From: DAOVXM01 sp963746255 | Lineage (GTDB): Bacteria > Chloroflexota > Anaerolineae > Anaerolineales > UBA4823 | Direction of reading: 5' to 3' | Length of the DNA: 64,000 bases | Assembly (NCBI GenBank): GCA_963746255.1 | Contig: CAVVAJ010000001.1 | Coordinates: 310,001 to 374,000, forward strand | Shown: positions 37,467-45,228 of the stretch, one piece after another | Layout of the letters: each line of letters starts with the position of its first letter | How positions within the stretch are numbered: the first letter of the stretch is position 1 | Program-made: the position numbers and the translations under genes | The notes under the pieces: generated by a model | What the model was told of the DNA's origin: nothing | Database searches by the model: none | The model's input: the letters and a program-made list of their open reading frames with translations, nothing else

Positions 37467-37934
37467 ATGAACCAAGAGAATAAAAATACAGAGAGTCGAT
37501 TGCTGGCTGCTCTCGCCCATGCTTCTGTCGTTGCCCAAGGCGTCGGTATCCTGGTGGGTGTGGTCGTTTATGTCACCCAGCGCGATAAGTCACGCTTCGC
37601 GGCATTCCAAGCGCTCCAGGCCGCTGTTTATCAGCTCCTCAACCTCATCATCATCATGGGATTGTGGTTGGTCTGGGGTGTCTTCTATGGGCTGAGCATG
37701 ATCCCATTGATACAACAAGCGGAGGCAAACCCTGACGCTGCACCACCGGCGATATTTTGGATATCCCTGGTATCCATGGTCATTCCACTGATTTACATGC
37801 TCCTAATCGCCTTGTATGGGTTATGGGCCGGGCTGCGCACCTGGCAGGGACATGATTTCAGGTATCTCCTGATCGGACCCTGGCTTGAGAAGAGCGGGTT
37901 GTGGAAAGTGGATGCTCCACCTAAACACGAGTAG
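37467..37934 (+). CDS. DUF4870 (Tic20-like) membrane protein
   Basis: A 155-residue protein with an acaaggag ribosome-binding site. It opens ESRLLAALAHASVVAQGVG, has the characteristic RFAAFQALQAAVYQLL segment before helix 2 and a paired C-terminal helix region, all matching DUF4870. There are about four transmembrane helices. Function is unknown. It is encoded divergently from the galactan genes with no visible link to them. Confidence 0.8.
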   Translation: MNQENKNTESRLLAALAHASVVAQGVGILVGVVVYVTQRDKSRFAAFQALQAAVYQLLNLIIIMGLWLVWGVFYGLSMIPLIQQAEANPDAAPPAIFWISLVSMVIPLIYMLLIALYGLWAGLRTWQGHDFRYLLIGPWLEKSGLWKVDAPPKHE

Positions 37935-38010
37935 CAGAAAGTTGATCGGGGTGTGGGTTGAGCGTGATCACGGAATTGGGAACCACATAAATCATCGGTT
38001 GCCGCTTTTG

Positions 38011-38069
38011 GTTTGTGCTGTCCACTTTAGAACGTCACGTTCTCCAAACATCTTAGGGACAGCACAAAC
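38011..38069. repeat. Two-level palindromic element
   Basis: The outer arms gtttgtgctgtcc (38011-38023) and ggacagcacaaac (38057-38069) are perfect 13-bp complements. Inside, aacgtcacgtt (38031-38041) is itself palindromic around one base. It is not followed by a U-tract. It could be a regulator binding site, a small non-autonomous mobile element or a structured RNA. Confidence 0.6.
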
Positions 38070-38199
38070 TGACCGTTCGTTGTCGAAATTATCATCCTAT
38101 GCGAAGCAATCCCTTCTGTGAAGAGTAAATGAAGTGACTTGTTTCCGCAATTTATAATGAAGCGCGCGGTTCGGAGGTTGTGCGATCTGGATCGTGAAG

Positions 38200-38232
38200 A
38201 AAAAATGCCAGGCTAACACCTGGCATTTTTTT
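38200..38232 (+). terminator. Strong, probably bidirectional intrinsic terminator
   Basis: The stem atgccagg/cctggcat (38205-38212 and 38219-38226) has a 6-base loop, an A-run before it and seven T after it, so it can terminate from either side. Confidence 0.9.
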
Positions 38233-38486
38233 GTGTAGAGGATAGCTCCACGAATACTTCATCTTTAAATATTAAATTCAGACCACTTTATATTCTGTCG
38301 GGAGCATATTGTATATGCTGCGCTTTGACCACAGAAGGTAAAGTGGCATAGATGCGGGTAAGAATTGGGGTTGTTCAATATAAATAATGATCTCAGTTGC
38401 AATTCATCACCCCTCTATACAGGCGTTTTAGATATCTCAGCAGAGTATAATATAACCAAGAGATTAGACTGCATTAAAGTATTTCA

Positions 38487-38975
38487 ATGCCCTCGCATTG
38501 TCACATCCTCAAAATGCCGCAAAATACACCTTCCCCGCGCATCCACGTTTTACCCAAGCCCTCTGGCACCACCTGCAACCTAGCCTGTTCGTACTGTTTG
38601 TTCCTGGACAAGGAACTTCTCTACCCCAATATCAAGTTTCGTATGAGCAAAGAGACTTTGGAGACTTATATCCGCCAGTTGAGCGAGTCGCACCGTAGTT
38701 CTGAGGTTACTGTAGCCTGGCAGGGCATCGAGCCAACGTTGATGGGGTCGATTTCTACCGTAAAGCCTTCGAGTGCCAGGAAAAGTATCATAAGCCGGGT
38801 ACGACGCGCATACAAGATATGCGTTTCGAGGAACACCATGTAGACCAACGGCACCCTGCTGGACGATGAGTGGTGCTAGTTCTTCAAGGAAAACAATTAC
38901 TCGATCGGCCTCAGCCTGGATGGCCCCCGACATTTGCATGATATGTACCGGGTGGATAAAGGTGGCGCACCGGTC
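38487..38975 (+). pseudogene. Anaerobic sulfatase maturase (radical SAM/SPASM) remnant
   Basis: The first 90 codons read as the N terminus of a sulfatase-maturating radical SAM enzyme: HVLPKPSGTTCNLACSYC with the CxxxCxxC iron-sulfur motif, LLYPNIKFRMSKETLETYI and EVTVAWQGIEPTLMG (a Gly of the usual GGEP is Ile here). From about 38755 the frame is lost; the following DNA still encodes, in shifting frames with stops, pieces matching the next 70 residues (NYSIGLSLDGPRHLHDMYRVDKGG) and then ends abruptly. The gene is a decayed fragment; no sulfatase gene is nearby. Confidence 0.7.
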
Positions 38976-38977
38976 TA

Positions 38978-39127
38978 ATGCCGCGCTGGTTGGCGATTAG
39001 CACTCTTCTGCTGGCACTGACTCTGCTTCTGGTTATCAATCTCAACCTATGGTTAGTGCTCATCTTTCTAGCCTGGGTGTTTATGATCAGCATATTTATC
39101 CTGGTCAATAGATTACGGACAGCCTAA
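38978..39127 (+). CDS. Small membrane protein (49 aa) upstream of the antiporter
   Basis: A 49-codon ORF starting at ATG 38978, right where the maturase remnant ends, and stopping at TAA 39125-39127. It is almost entirely hydrophobic, with two adjacent helices (LAISTLLLALTLLLVI and LWLVLIFLAWVFMISIFILV) and a basic end. The upstream aaaggtgg is a fair ribosome-binding site. It lies 33 bases before the Na+/H+ antiporter gene, so they may be co-expressed. The family is not recognised; it could also be an accidental open frame. Confidence 0.45.
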   Translation: MPRWLAISTLLLALTLLLVINLNLWLVLIFLAWVFMISIFILVNRLRTA

Positions 39128-39160
39128 AAAAAGTTCAACTTAGAAATCGAAGGTATCGAA

Positions 39161-40456
39161 ATGGAAATAGGTATCGTGGTTTTGCTTGCCTTAGTTGTTA
39201 TTTACACCATTCTGGGACATACCCTGGGGCGGATTTGGATTTCCATGCCCATGTTTTTTGTGATCGCCGGGGCGATTGTTGGCCCCAATGGCCTGAGGTG
39301 GATTTCTTTTGGAATGGAGGCCAGCAATGTCAAAATGCTCACCGAACTAACCCTGGCATTACTACTGTTTGCCGATGCGGCTACGCTCGATTTCAACCAG
39401 GTCAAGGATGATGCCAAATTGCCCGGACGCCTGCTGTTAATCGGCTTTCCCCTGACAGTTCTGCTGGGCGCGCTAATAGCTTTTCTCTTATTCCCAACTG
39501 AGAAGTTAGGCCTTGCCCTACTCGTAGGGGCCATCTTAGCACCCACTGACGCTGCCCTGGGCTCGCCCATTTTCAACAACCCGCGCGTGCCAGTGCGCAT
39601 CCGCCAGGCGCTCAATGTTGAAAGCGGTCTGAACGATGGCCTTGCAACCCCGCTGGTTACTCTGTTCATCGCTATGACACTGGAAGAACTGGGTGGTGGC
39701 GGGCAAGGACACTGGTTACTTTCAGCCGCCAGTGCGATTGCGATTGGCGTGGGCGTAGGGATTACTCTCGGTCTGGCGGGTGGCTGGCTGTTCGCCCAGG
39801 CGGTGCGTAAGAAATGGACCACCAGTGTGGCGCGCCAGATTGGTAACCCAGCTTTGGCTTTGTTGGTATTCTTTGTTGCCAAACAATCGGGCGGCAATGG
39901 TTTTGTTGCCGTCTTTGTTGGTGGGATTTTGTTTGGCTTTATCACCCGCAATGTATTACACGATGCCATCGAATATACCGAAATCACCGGTACGTTCTTA
40001 TCTCTCTTCGTGTGGACGATCTTTGGTTCGGTAATTGCCATCCCCCTGTGGCAAAATTTCGCCCCCCTGGCTTTGCTATATGCTATCTTGAGCTTGACGG
40101 TGGTGCGCATGATTCCCATGGCGATCTCTCTGATCGGCGTGCGTATGCGCAAAGACACCACTTTGATGATGGGTTGGCTGGGACCGCGTGGTCTGGCTTC
40201 GGTGGTTTTTTTGATTATGGCCTTTGAGGCTGCTTACAAAGCCCATATGCAGATCGATCTGCTATTAGCGTCTGTGGGTTGGACGATCTTGTTGAGCGTG
40301 CTATTGCATGGCGCCTCGGCGCTGCCTCTGGCCAACTGGTATGGCCGACGTTTGGAAAGTGCCAGTGCGGACATTCCTGAAATGCTCGAAGTTGCTGAGC
40401 CAAAAACCCTGCGCCGTAAAGCATTCCATGTTGGTTTTGGCGATCGCAGTAAGTAG
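39161..40456 (+). CDS. CPA1-type Na+/H+ antiporter
   Basis: A 431-residue protein with about twelve transmembrane helices, matching the Na+/H+ exchanger family (PF00999). Key segments are LTLALLLFADAATLDF (helix 3-4), GAILAPTDAALGSPI with the unwound TD region, and VESGLNDGLATP, the ion-site ND motif of CPA1 members. It exchanges cytoplasmic Na+ (or K+) for H+ across the membrane. It is preceded by a gaaggtatc ribosome-binding site. The short C-terminal soluble tail lacks a TrkA domain. Confidence 0.88.
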   Translation: MEIGIVVLLALVVIYTILGHTLGRIWISMPMFFVIAGAIVGPNGLRWISFGMEASNVKMLTELTLALLLFADAATLDFNQVKDDAKLPGRLLLIGFPLTVLLGALIAFLLFPTEKLGLALLVGAILAPTDAALGSPIFNNPRVPVRIRQALNVESGLNDGLATPLVTLFIAMTLEELGGGGQGHWLLSAASAIAIGVGVGITLGLAGGWLFAQAVRKKWTTSVARQIGNPALALLVFFVAKQSGGNGFVAVFVGGILFGFITRNVLHDAIEYTEITGTFLSLFVWTIFGSVIAIPLWQNFAPLALLYAILSLTVVRMIPMAISLIGVRMRKDTTLMMGWLGPRGLASVVFLIMAFEAAYKAHMQIDLLLASVGWTILLSVLLHGASALPLANWYGRRLESASADIPEMLEVAEPKTLRRKAFHVGFGDRSK

Positions 40457-40559
40457 CAAAGTACACAGGTTTTGATTGAACGTTACACGAGGCGACGTGT
40501 CCCTGTATGACGCCGGGCAGAAGGTCGTCGAAGGCTTCATATTGGTAGTCGTTTTTGGG

Positions 40560-40811
40560 CTATTCGCGCTCCGTTTCATAATGTTCGAAGTCGGTGCGCG
40601 CTGCCAAGTACCCGCCGAGGCCCATCGCAATCGATCCGGCAGCAATTTCAGCCAGTCCAGCCGTGACATCAATAATCGTGGCTGCGCCGGCGCCCGAAAT
40701 CCCTGCAACCAAAGCAAAGGGCACCGTCAGACTATCGGACATGCCAATGACGATATCTCGAACCGTATTCGTTGCTGTGAAGTGACGTTCGATGTGTGGG
40801 GTTATAGGCAT
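40560..40811 (-). pseudogene. VIT1/CCC1-family transporter, truncated remnant
   Basis: The 83 codons match the first helices of VIT1/CCC1 iron/manganese transporters: VRDIVIGMSDSLTVPFALVAGIS and AAGSIAMGLGGYLAARTDFEHY. Full members have about 230 residues. After TDFEHYETERE a stop codon occurs, and the DNA beyond carries no matching C-terminal part. So the membrane helices needed for transport are missing and this is a remnant. Confidence 0.7.
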
Positions 40812-40902
40812 TTTCCCTCAGCGTGAACTAGCCCTTATCATACCGGAAATATATATTCATCTGAGCTTGGGATTCCTGGAAAGAAAATGGAAGCCTAAGC
40901 GA

Positions 40903-41133
40903 TTATGCAACCTTTTTGCGCAGTTGTGGTCCGTCGAACGGGAGACCGAAAAGAGGCGCGAATACGCACTTATCGAATGCGCCAGCAAGCAGCGGAACCA
41001 GGCCAACGATGCCCAGAATCCAGCCGCCTGTGCCCTTTATCCAAAGTATACCAAGGGCAATTAACAGCAGCCCGGCAATTATTCGAACAACCCGTCCAGT
41101 TGTACTAGCTAAAAAACGAAATAAAGCGTTCAT
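40903..41133 (-). CDS. YgaP-like DUF2892 membrane protein
   Basis: A 76-residue protein with two transmembrane helices, matching DUF2892: RVVRIIAGLLLIALGI and WILGIVGLVPLLAGAFDKCVFAPLFG, including the conserved Cys of the family. The aaaaaaggagat ribosome-binding site is strong. DUF2892 proteins are small inner-membrane proteins of unknown role, sometimes fused to rhodanese domains. It looks intact amid decayed neighbours. Confidence 0.8.
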   Translation of the reverse strand: MNALFRFLASTTGRVVRIIAGLLLIALGILWIKGTGGWILGIVGLVPLLAGAFDKCVFAPLFGLPFDGPQLRKKVA

Positions 41134-41166
41134 TGTAAAATCTCCTTTTTTGAATTTCTAACATTT

Positions 41167-41595
41167 TTATTGACCACTGGCTGTTGCATTTAAACCATTG
41201 ATCAGCGCATCCTTTTCTGCTTGAGTGAGTCTTGCCTGTGAGAGCATGATCAGATACTGGGAAGGATGCATCGCTCCAGCTCTGATGACACGAGACATAT
41301 CATCCAGCTCCCGAACCCGGCCTCAGTCTGAGAAATTGAGGCGCGGACGCGCTTCCATGACGTCGCGCTGCACCAGCCATGAAACCGGGGCTACATTACT
41401 GTACCACGGCCAGATGGTCTCGTTGCTGTGGCAATCAAAACAGGCTCGCTGGGCAAGTTCGCGGGTTTGAGGCGAATCCCATTTTGATTCCTGTACCACC
41501 GTTGGGTTGGTGTGTTGATGGCCGTATGGAATCAGCTGGATCATTAGGAATAGTGCCAATAGTCCAACAACGATGAAGATGATGATTCGTTTCAT
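41167..41595 (-). pseudogene. Haem-binding domain protein interrupted by TGA
   Basis: The protein (142 codons if read through) has a membrane anchor (residues 4-24), a haem-attachment CFDCH motif near residue 52 and the haem_bd-type pattern WPWYSNVAPVSWLV. A TGA at 41323-41325 interrupts the frame after RPRLNFSD, exactly where homologues usually have Trp; the frame then continues cleanly with GRVRELDDMSRVIRAGAM, HPSQYLIML and a further 25 residues to TAA 41167-41169. It therefore looks like a single G-to-A nonsense change. It may be periplasmic and c-type. Confidence 0.65.
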
Positions 41596-41599
41596 ATTT

Positions 41600-41835
41600 T
41601 ACCCCTCTGTTTTCATTTCTTGGCTCTCCAAACTCCACGAATTGCTCTGCAAGTTTGAAATATTGTTGAACTGCCAGGGCATTAACAAAACCTTCTGGAT
41701 AATTCCCGTATGCAAGCTTTTCTTCGGCTGGTACTCCGGCTAGAACAACGATACATTCATCGATGGTCCTTCCAGGCCAAATGTGAAATTTCCCGTCCCG
41801 AACGGTCTGCACCAGCATGCCTTAAGGCGTCCGGT
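41600..41835 (-). pseudogene. C-terminal remnant of a Lon-like (S16) protease
   Basis: Residues VRDGKFHIWPGRTIDECIVVLAG and ELAEQFVEF-like segments match the last 70 residues of ATP-binding Lon-family proteases (LonB/YcbZ type: FHIWPV, then GVPAGE and YPEGS). No protease or ATPase domain is present upstream. It is a short 3' fragment flanked by unrelated DNA. Confidence 0.55.
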
Positions 41836-41995
41836 TTGCGACGTTACCTTCCGGAATCCCAACTCCTTGTTCTCCAGTCAATCCTCAAGTGAGAATAAGC
41901 GGATAGCATCGTGTAAAGGGTGGATAACCTGCCGTTGCTCCGGGTTAGCTCCAATTCCCAGTGGTCCTGTGCCGTTTGATATTGATCAGACATTT

Positions 41996-43061
41996 CTAAA
42001 ACCATTTCTTCCGGCGGAAATAGGCCAACATCCCCACCACCACACAGATGATCACCCCCCAGACCATGAAATAACCCCACTTCCATTTTAATTCGGGCAT
42101 GTAATTGAAATTCATGCCATACAAGCCGACGATAAACGAAAGGGGCATGAAGACTGTCGCAATGATCGTCAGGACTTTCATAACCTCATTCATGCGGTTG
42201 CTGACGCTGGCGAGGTAGATATCCAGCATCCCGGATACCATATCACGGAAGGTCTCGACGGTGTCGATGATCTGGATCGTGTGCTCGTAGACATCTCGCA
42301 AATAGATCAGGGATGATTCCTGAAAGAGTGATGATTCGCCTCTCTCCAACGCGGCGATCACCTCCCGCAACGGCCAGACCGATTTTCGCAGGAAGATCAA
42401 CTCACGCTTCAGTTCATGAATGGAATGCAGGGTTCCGTGATCAGGATCGGTGATCAGTTCTTCCTCCAGGAATTCGATCTGCTCCCCCAGGTTTTCCAGA
42501 ACGATAAAATAATGGTCCACAATGGCATCGATCAAAGAGTAGGCCAGATAATCTGCCCCCTGTTTGGTCAGGCGACTCTTGCCTTCTCGGATGCGTTTTC
42601 TGACCGGATCGAAGATATCCTTTTCGTGTTCCTGAAAAGTGACCACATAGTTTTCCCCCAAGATCAGGCTGACCTGCTGAGACTCGATTTGTGCGCTGGT
42701 TCTCATCCCAGGAGAGCATATTCAGTTCGATGAAAAGATAATGGTCGAAATCTTCCATCTTGGGCCGCTGGCTGGTATCGAAGATATCCTCCAATGCCAA
42801 AGGGTGGATATCAAGTCGGCTGCCGATCTCTTCGAGGATCTCCACCTGATCGCTGCCATCCACATTGAGCCAGGTCACCGGGGATTGAGGATCGAAAGGG
42901 AAACATTCGGACACCGTTTGGATCTGGCGCTCCACCACAGGCAAATCCGAGCCATATTCGAATAGAGTCAACTTCAACGGCTGCCGCTCTACTTTCTCGG
43001 TAGTTACCAATGTGCCTGGGGCATGCCCAATCGAACCGGGTTTGTGGAAAAATCGTTTCAT
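41996..43061 (-). CDS. corA: CorA-type Mg2+/Co2+ transporter (frameshifted)
   Basis: Two overlapping frames form one gene of about 355 residues. The first (start 43061) holds the N-terminal soluble domain (LTLFEYGSDL, WLNVDGSDQVEILEEIG, HPLALEDIFDTSQRPKME). Near 42695 the frame shifts and continues QIESQQVSLILGENYVVTFQ through the long helices to two C-terminal transmembrane helices with the YGMNF signature. The single indel may be real or an assembly error. The gene is 12 bases below the MscS gene, so both may be co-transcribed. Confidence 0.8.
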
Positions 43062-43073
43062 GGCTGCACACTC

Positions 43074-43973
43074 TTATTGGGGATATCTAAGTTTGACAAC
43101 AGGAAGATCTACAAGCTGTAATGTGGTTGATGCAACCGCAACTTTGCCGTCGGTTCTTGCTATCTTGTTTATGACATCAACGAAAAGTTGATCTCTGGTT
43201 ACTCTGCGTTTCTTATATTCGACGATATAGCGGAGGGTGAACTCCAACCAGTTATCGTTCGCAACCAGGTAAACAACCGGATCGACGCTTTCGTGCTCGA
43301 GGCGATATTTTTTGTACATCTCTTGCCACCGGGCTTGAGCGGGTTGGGTGTATTCACCGACCACATCTTCGGCGGTCTGTTGCAGGATCGAACGCGTCAT
43401 TTGGATATCGCTGCCATATTTGACCGGTAAAACAATCTCATCCCACAAATACGGAAAATCAGCCGAAAAATTGTATACCGGCTCAGTGAATACAAAACTG
43501 TTGGCAATGCGTACAACCCGCCCGCTATACTGATCTGCCTTGACCCACTCACCAACCTCCATCAATGTTGTGGAAAAGACCCCTATATCGATCACGTCAC
43601 CAACTGTTCCGCTGAGTTGGACCCGATCTCCAATTTTATAAAAGCGTCCAGAGGAAATCGCCAACCAGCCGGCGATACTGACAATCACTTCTTGTAATGC
43701 AAATGCGATACCTGCACTGGCTACTCCTAATGCAACGACGATACTGTGCAGTTGGTTGCTGAAGACCCCGGCAAGAAATAACACAATGAGCATATAACCC
43801 AGGAATGCGATCATCTTGCGGGACCGGTAGCGCAGATCTGGGTTCTCGATCGATTTTGTCAGCGTTCTTTGAAGCAGCTGCACCAGCCAAAGGATGATGA
43901 GCATACCGGCAGCACCAATAATTATCTTTACAAATAGGGGTTCGTTCATCCATCTGTTGAGGAATTCAGCCAT
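43074..43973 (-). CDS. mscS: MscS family mechanosensitive channel
   Basis: A 299-residue protein with three N-terminal helices, the Gly/Ala-rich pore helix (VVALGVASAGIAFALQEVIVSIAGW, about residues 76-100), then the conserved beta domain GRFYKIGDRVQLSGTVGDV and the cytoplasmic alpha/beta cage. A GVFSTTLMEVG element follows. It opens under membrane tension to release solutes during osmotic downshock, as known for the family. The symbol denotes family, not strict orthology. It lies just upstream of corA. Confidence 0.85.
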   Translation of the reverse strand: MAEFLNRWMNEPLFVKIIIGAAGMLIILWLVQLLQRTLTKSIENPDLRYRSRKMIAFLGYMLIVLFLAGVFSNQLHSIVVALGVASAGIAFALQEVIVSIAGWLAISSGRFYKIGDRVQLSGTVGDVIDIGVFSTTLMEVGEWVKADQYSGRVVRIANSFVFTEPVYNFSADFPYLWDEIVLPVKYGSDIQMTRSILQQTAEDVVGEYTQPAQARWQEMYKKYRLEHESVDPVVYLVANDNWLEFTLRYIVEYKKRRVTRDQLFVDVINKIARTDGKVAVASTTLQLVDLPVVKLRYPQ

Positions 43974-44001
43974 ACCACTTTCTCCATGTGATGTCGTGCT
44001 C

Positions 44002-44275
44002 CTAGATTTTCCTCAAACGCAGCGAATTCCCCACCACCAATAGACTACTACAAGCCATAGTTATAGCTGCGATCATAGGACTGATCAGTCCCAGGCTGGC
44101 GAGGGGGATTGTTATTATATTATACATAAAAGCCCAGGCCAGGTTCTGGAGAATGATGCGGTTAGTTTGCCGGGATGCCTCGATAAACCAGGGCACCAGG
44201 AAAAGGTCAGGCTGCAGCAGCACCACATCAGAAGTTTCACCGGCGATTGCGGTACCACCCTGACGGTGATACTCA
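44002..44275 (-). pseudogene. Heavy-metal P-type ATPase (CopA-like) C-terminal remnant
   Basis: The sequence matches the very end of P1B-type ATPases: IAGETSDVVLLQPDL, ASRQTNRIILQNLAWAF, YNIITIPLA and MACSSLLVVGNSLRLRKI (the MxxSSxxVxxNSLRL end motif). The catalytic and metal-binding domains are absent; upstream residues derive from unrelated DNA. It is a 3' fragment left by deletion or rearrangement. Confidence 0.7.
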
Positions 44276-44579
44276 AGTCCGCCACGGGTCATGATCAAAA
44301 ATAGCGGTTCCACCGCTTTTTTGATTCAGGAGCGTGCCATGCAAACTCCACACAATAGATGGGAAATATCACCACTCGACGTGATAGTAGAGCGTTTTTT
44401 GTCTATGGACGGAATGAACGGGGAAATATATTAAGAATTACCTGTGGACAAATAAAATTATCATAGCCCATTTAGATTCTATTCACCTGTGGCAACACTT
44501 GCGTAAACCCTACTATTGTAGTACAATTGTTCTAGTACTAATCCTTGCCAATTTTCTCGATCCCAGATCTGATCCTCCT
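44276..44579. other. Intergenic stretch in the decayed region
   Basis: About 300 bases of AT-rich DNA between the CopA remnant and the transposase relic. No gene, strong hairpin or promoter is recognised. Confidence 0.4.
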
Positions 44580-44690
44580 CTCATTCGAAATATGAGATCT
44601 AAAAAATTTATTACTCAAAAATCAGCCTGGACCTCACCGACGAACAGTGGACCGTCGTCACCCCGCACATTATCTACAGGTTACTCCCAA
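44580..44690 (+). pseudogene. IS5-type transposase N-terminal remnant
   Basis: One frame from 44627 reads LDLTDEQWTVVTPHII, the beginning of DUF4096 in IS5/IS4-type transposases (usual pattern DLTDxQWxxhxPhhP). An ATG-led frame with different phase precedes it. No further transposase domains follow, so it is only a relic. Confidence 0.4.
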
Positions 44691-44845
44691 AATCTAACGG
44701 TTCTCATCAAGCTCATCCATAAACGGGGAGTTTTGCGGAGGGTACACTCCCAAACAATGCGGACGCATTGCCACTTCCCCCCCGCCCGCCAAGTTCGGAT
44801 TTCCCTACACTGAAAGTGATATGAATTTTATGCTCGGGGAAACCC

Positions 44846-44874
44846 TTGCTTTTGAAGCATTGTTTATGTATACT
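44846..44874 (+). promoter_or_regulatory. Sigma70-type promoter upstream of the nucleotidase leader
   Basis: ttgctt (44846-44851) and tatact (44869-44874) with exactly 17 bases between them. The start would fall near 44881, giving a leader of about 350 bases that passes through the structured element at 44990-45105 and into the nucleotidase gene. Confidence 0.6.
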
Positions 44875-44989
44875 ACTTGTAGATAGGGAACCCACACGAT
44901 TATAATCAGGAGGTAAAGCATCAAAGGTCAGGGGGGCTGGGCTTTATCATGCCATTACTGAACTACCCATGTTCAGTGGACGCGTCGAG

Positions 44990-45105
44990 CCATAGATTGA
45001 ATCTGGTCGCTTACCCTGGTGTTGACATTATGTATCCAAAACACCCAGGGATAATCTATGGGGAGCGAGTAGCGAAACCGGCCGCCAAGGTCGGTTTTAA
45101 TTTTT
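44990..45105 (+). ncRNA. Candidate structured leader RNA (riboswitch-like) with terminator
   Basis: Closing stem ccatagatt (44990-44998) pairs perfectly with aatctatgg (45053-45061). Within it ccctggtgtt (45014-45023) pairs with aacacccaggg (45040-45050) with one bulge. The closing stem is followed by gagcgagtagcga (45063-45075) and then a hairpin aaaccggcc/ggtcggttt (45075-45097, one G-U pair) plus taattttt, an intrinsic terminator. A tcgct at about 45007-45011 could pair with either agcga downstream. The aptamer-then-terminator order resembles a riboswitch, but I cannot match a known class. Confidence 0.5.
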
Positions 45106-45228
45106 AAAGCATGTGACCATGCTCATATGGAAAGGAGGTCAAGCAATCCATTGAGAACTAGGAACCTAAAAATAACAGGCTTTACCTGGTGTTTATCAAA
45201 CTATCAATACATCTAGGAGAAGGCAAGT

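Larger units (their letters stand above)
37935..38486. other. Intergenic region with nested palindrome and terminated short transcript candidate
   Basis: Holds a 59-bp two-level palindrome at 38011-38069, a tataat at 38153-38158 and a strong hairpin terminator at 38200-38232. The 60-70 bases between tataat and the terminator have no open frame and could be a small RNA. The rest shows nothing recognisable. Confidence 0.5.

Noticed and set aside
45000..45100. Mn-sensing (yybP-ykoY) riboswitch call for the gggagcgagtagcg segment
   Set aside because: Only a few bases recall that class; the stem layout and the second conserved loop are missing, so it is listed as an unclassified structured RNA instead.
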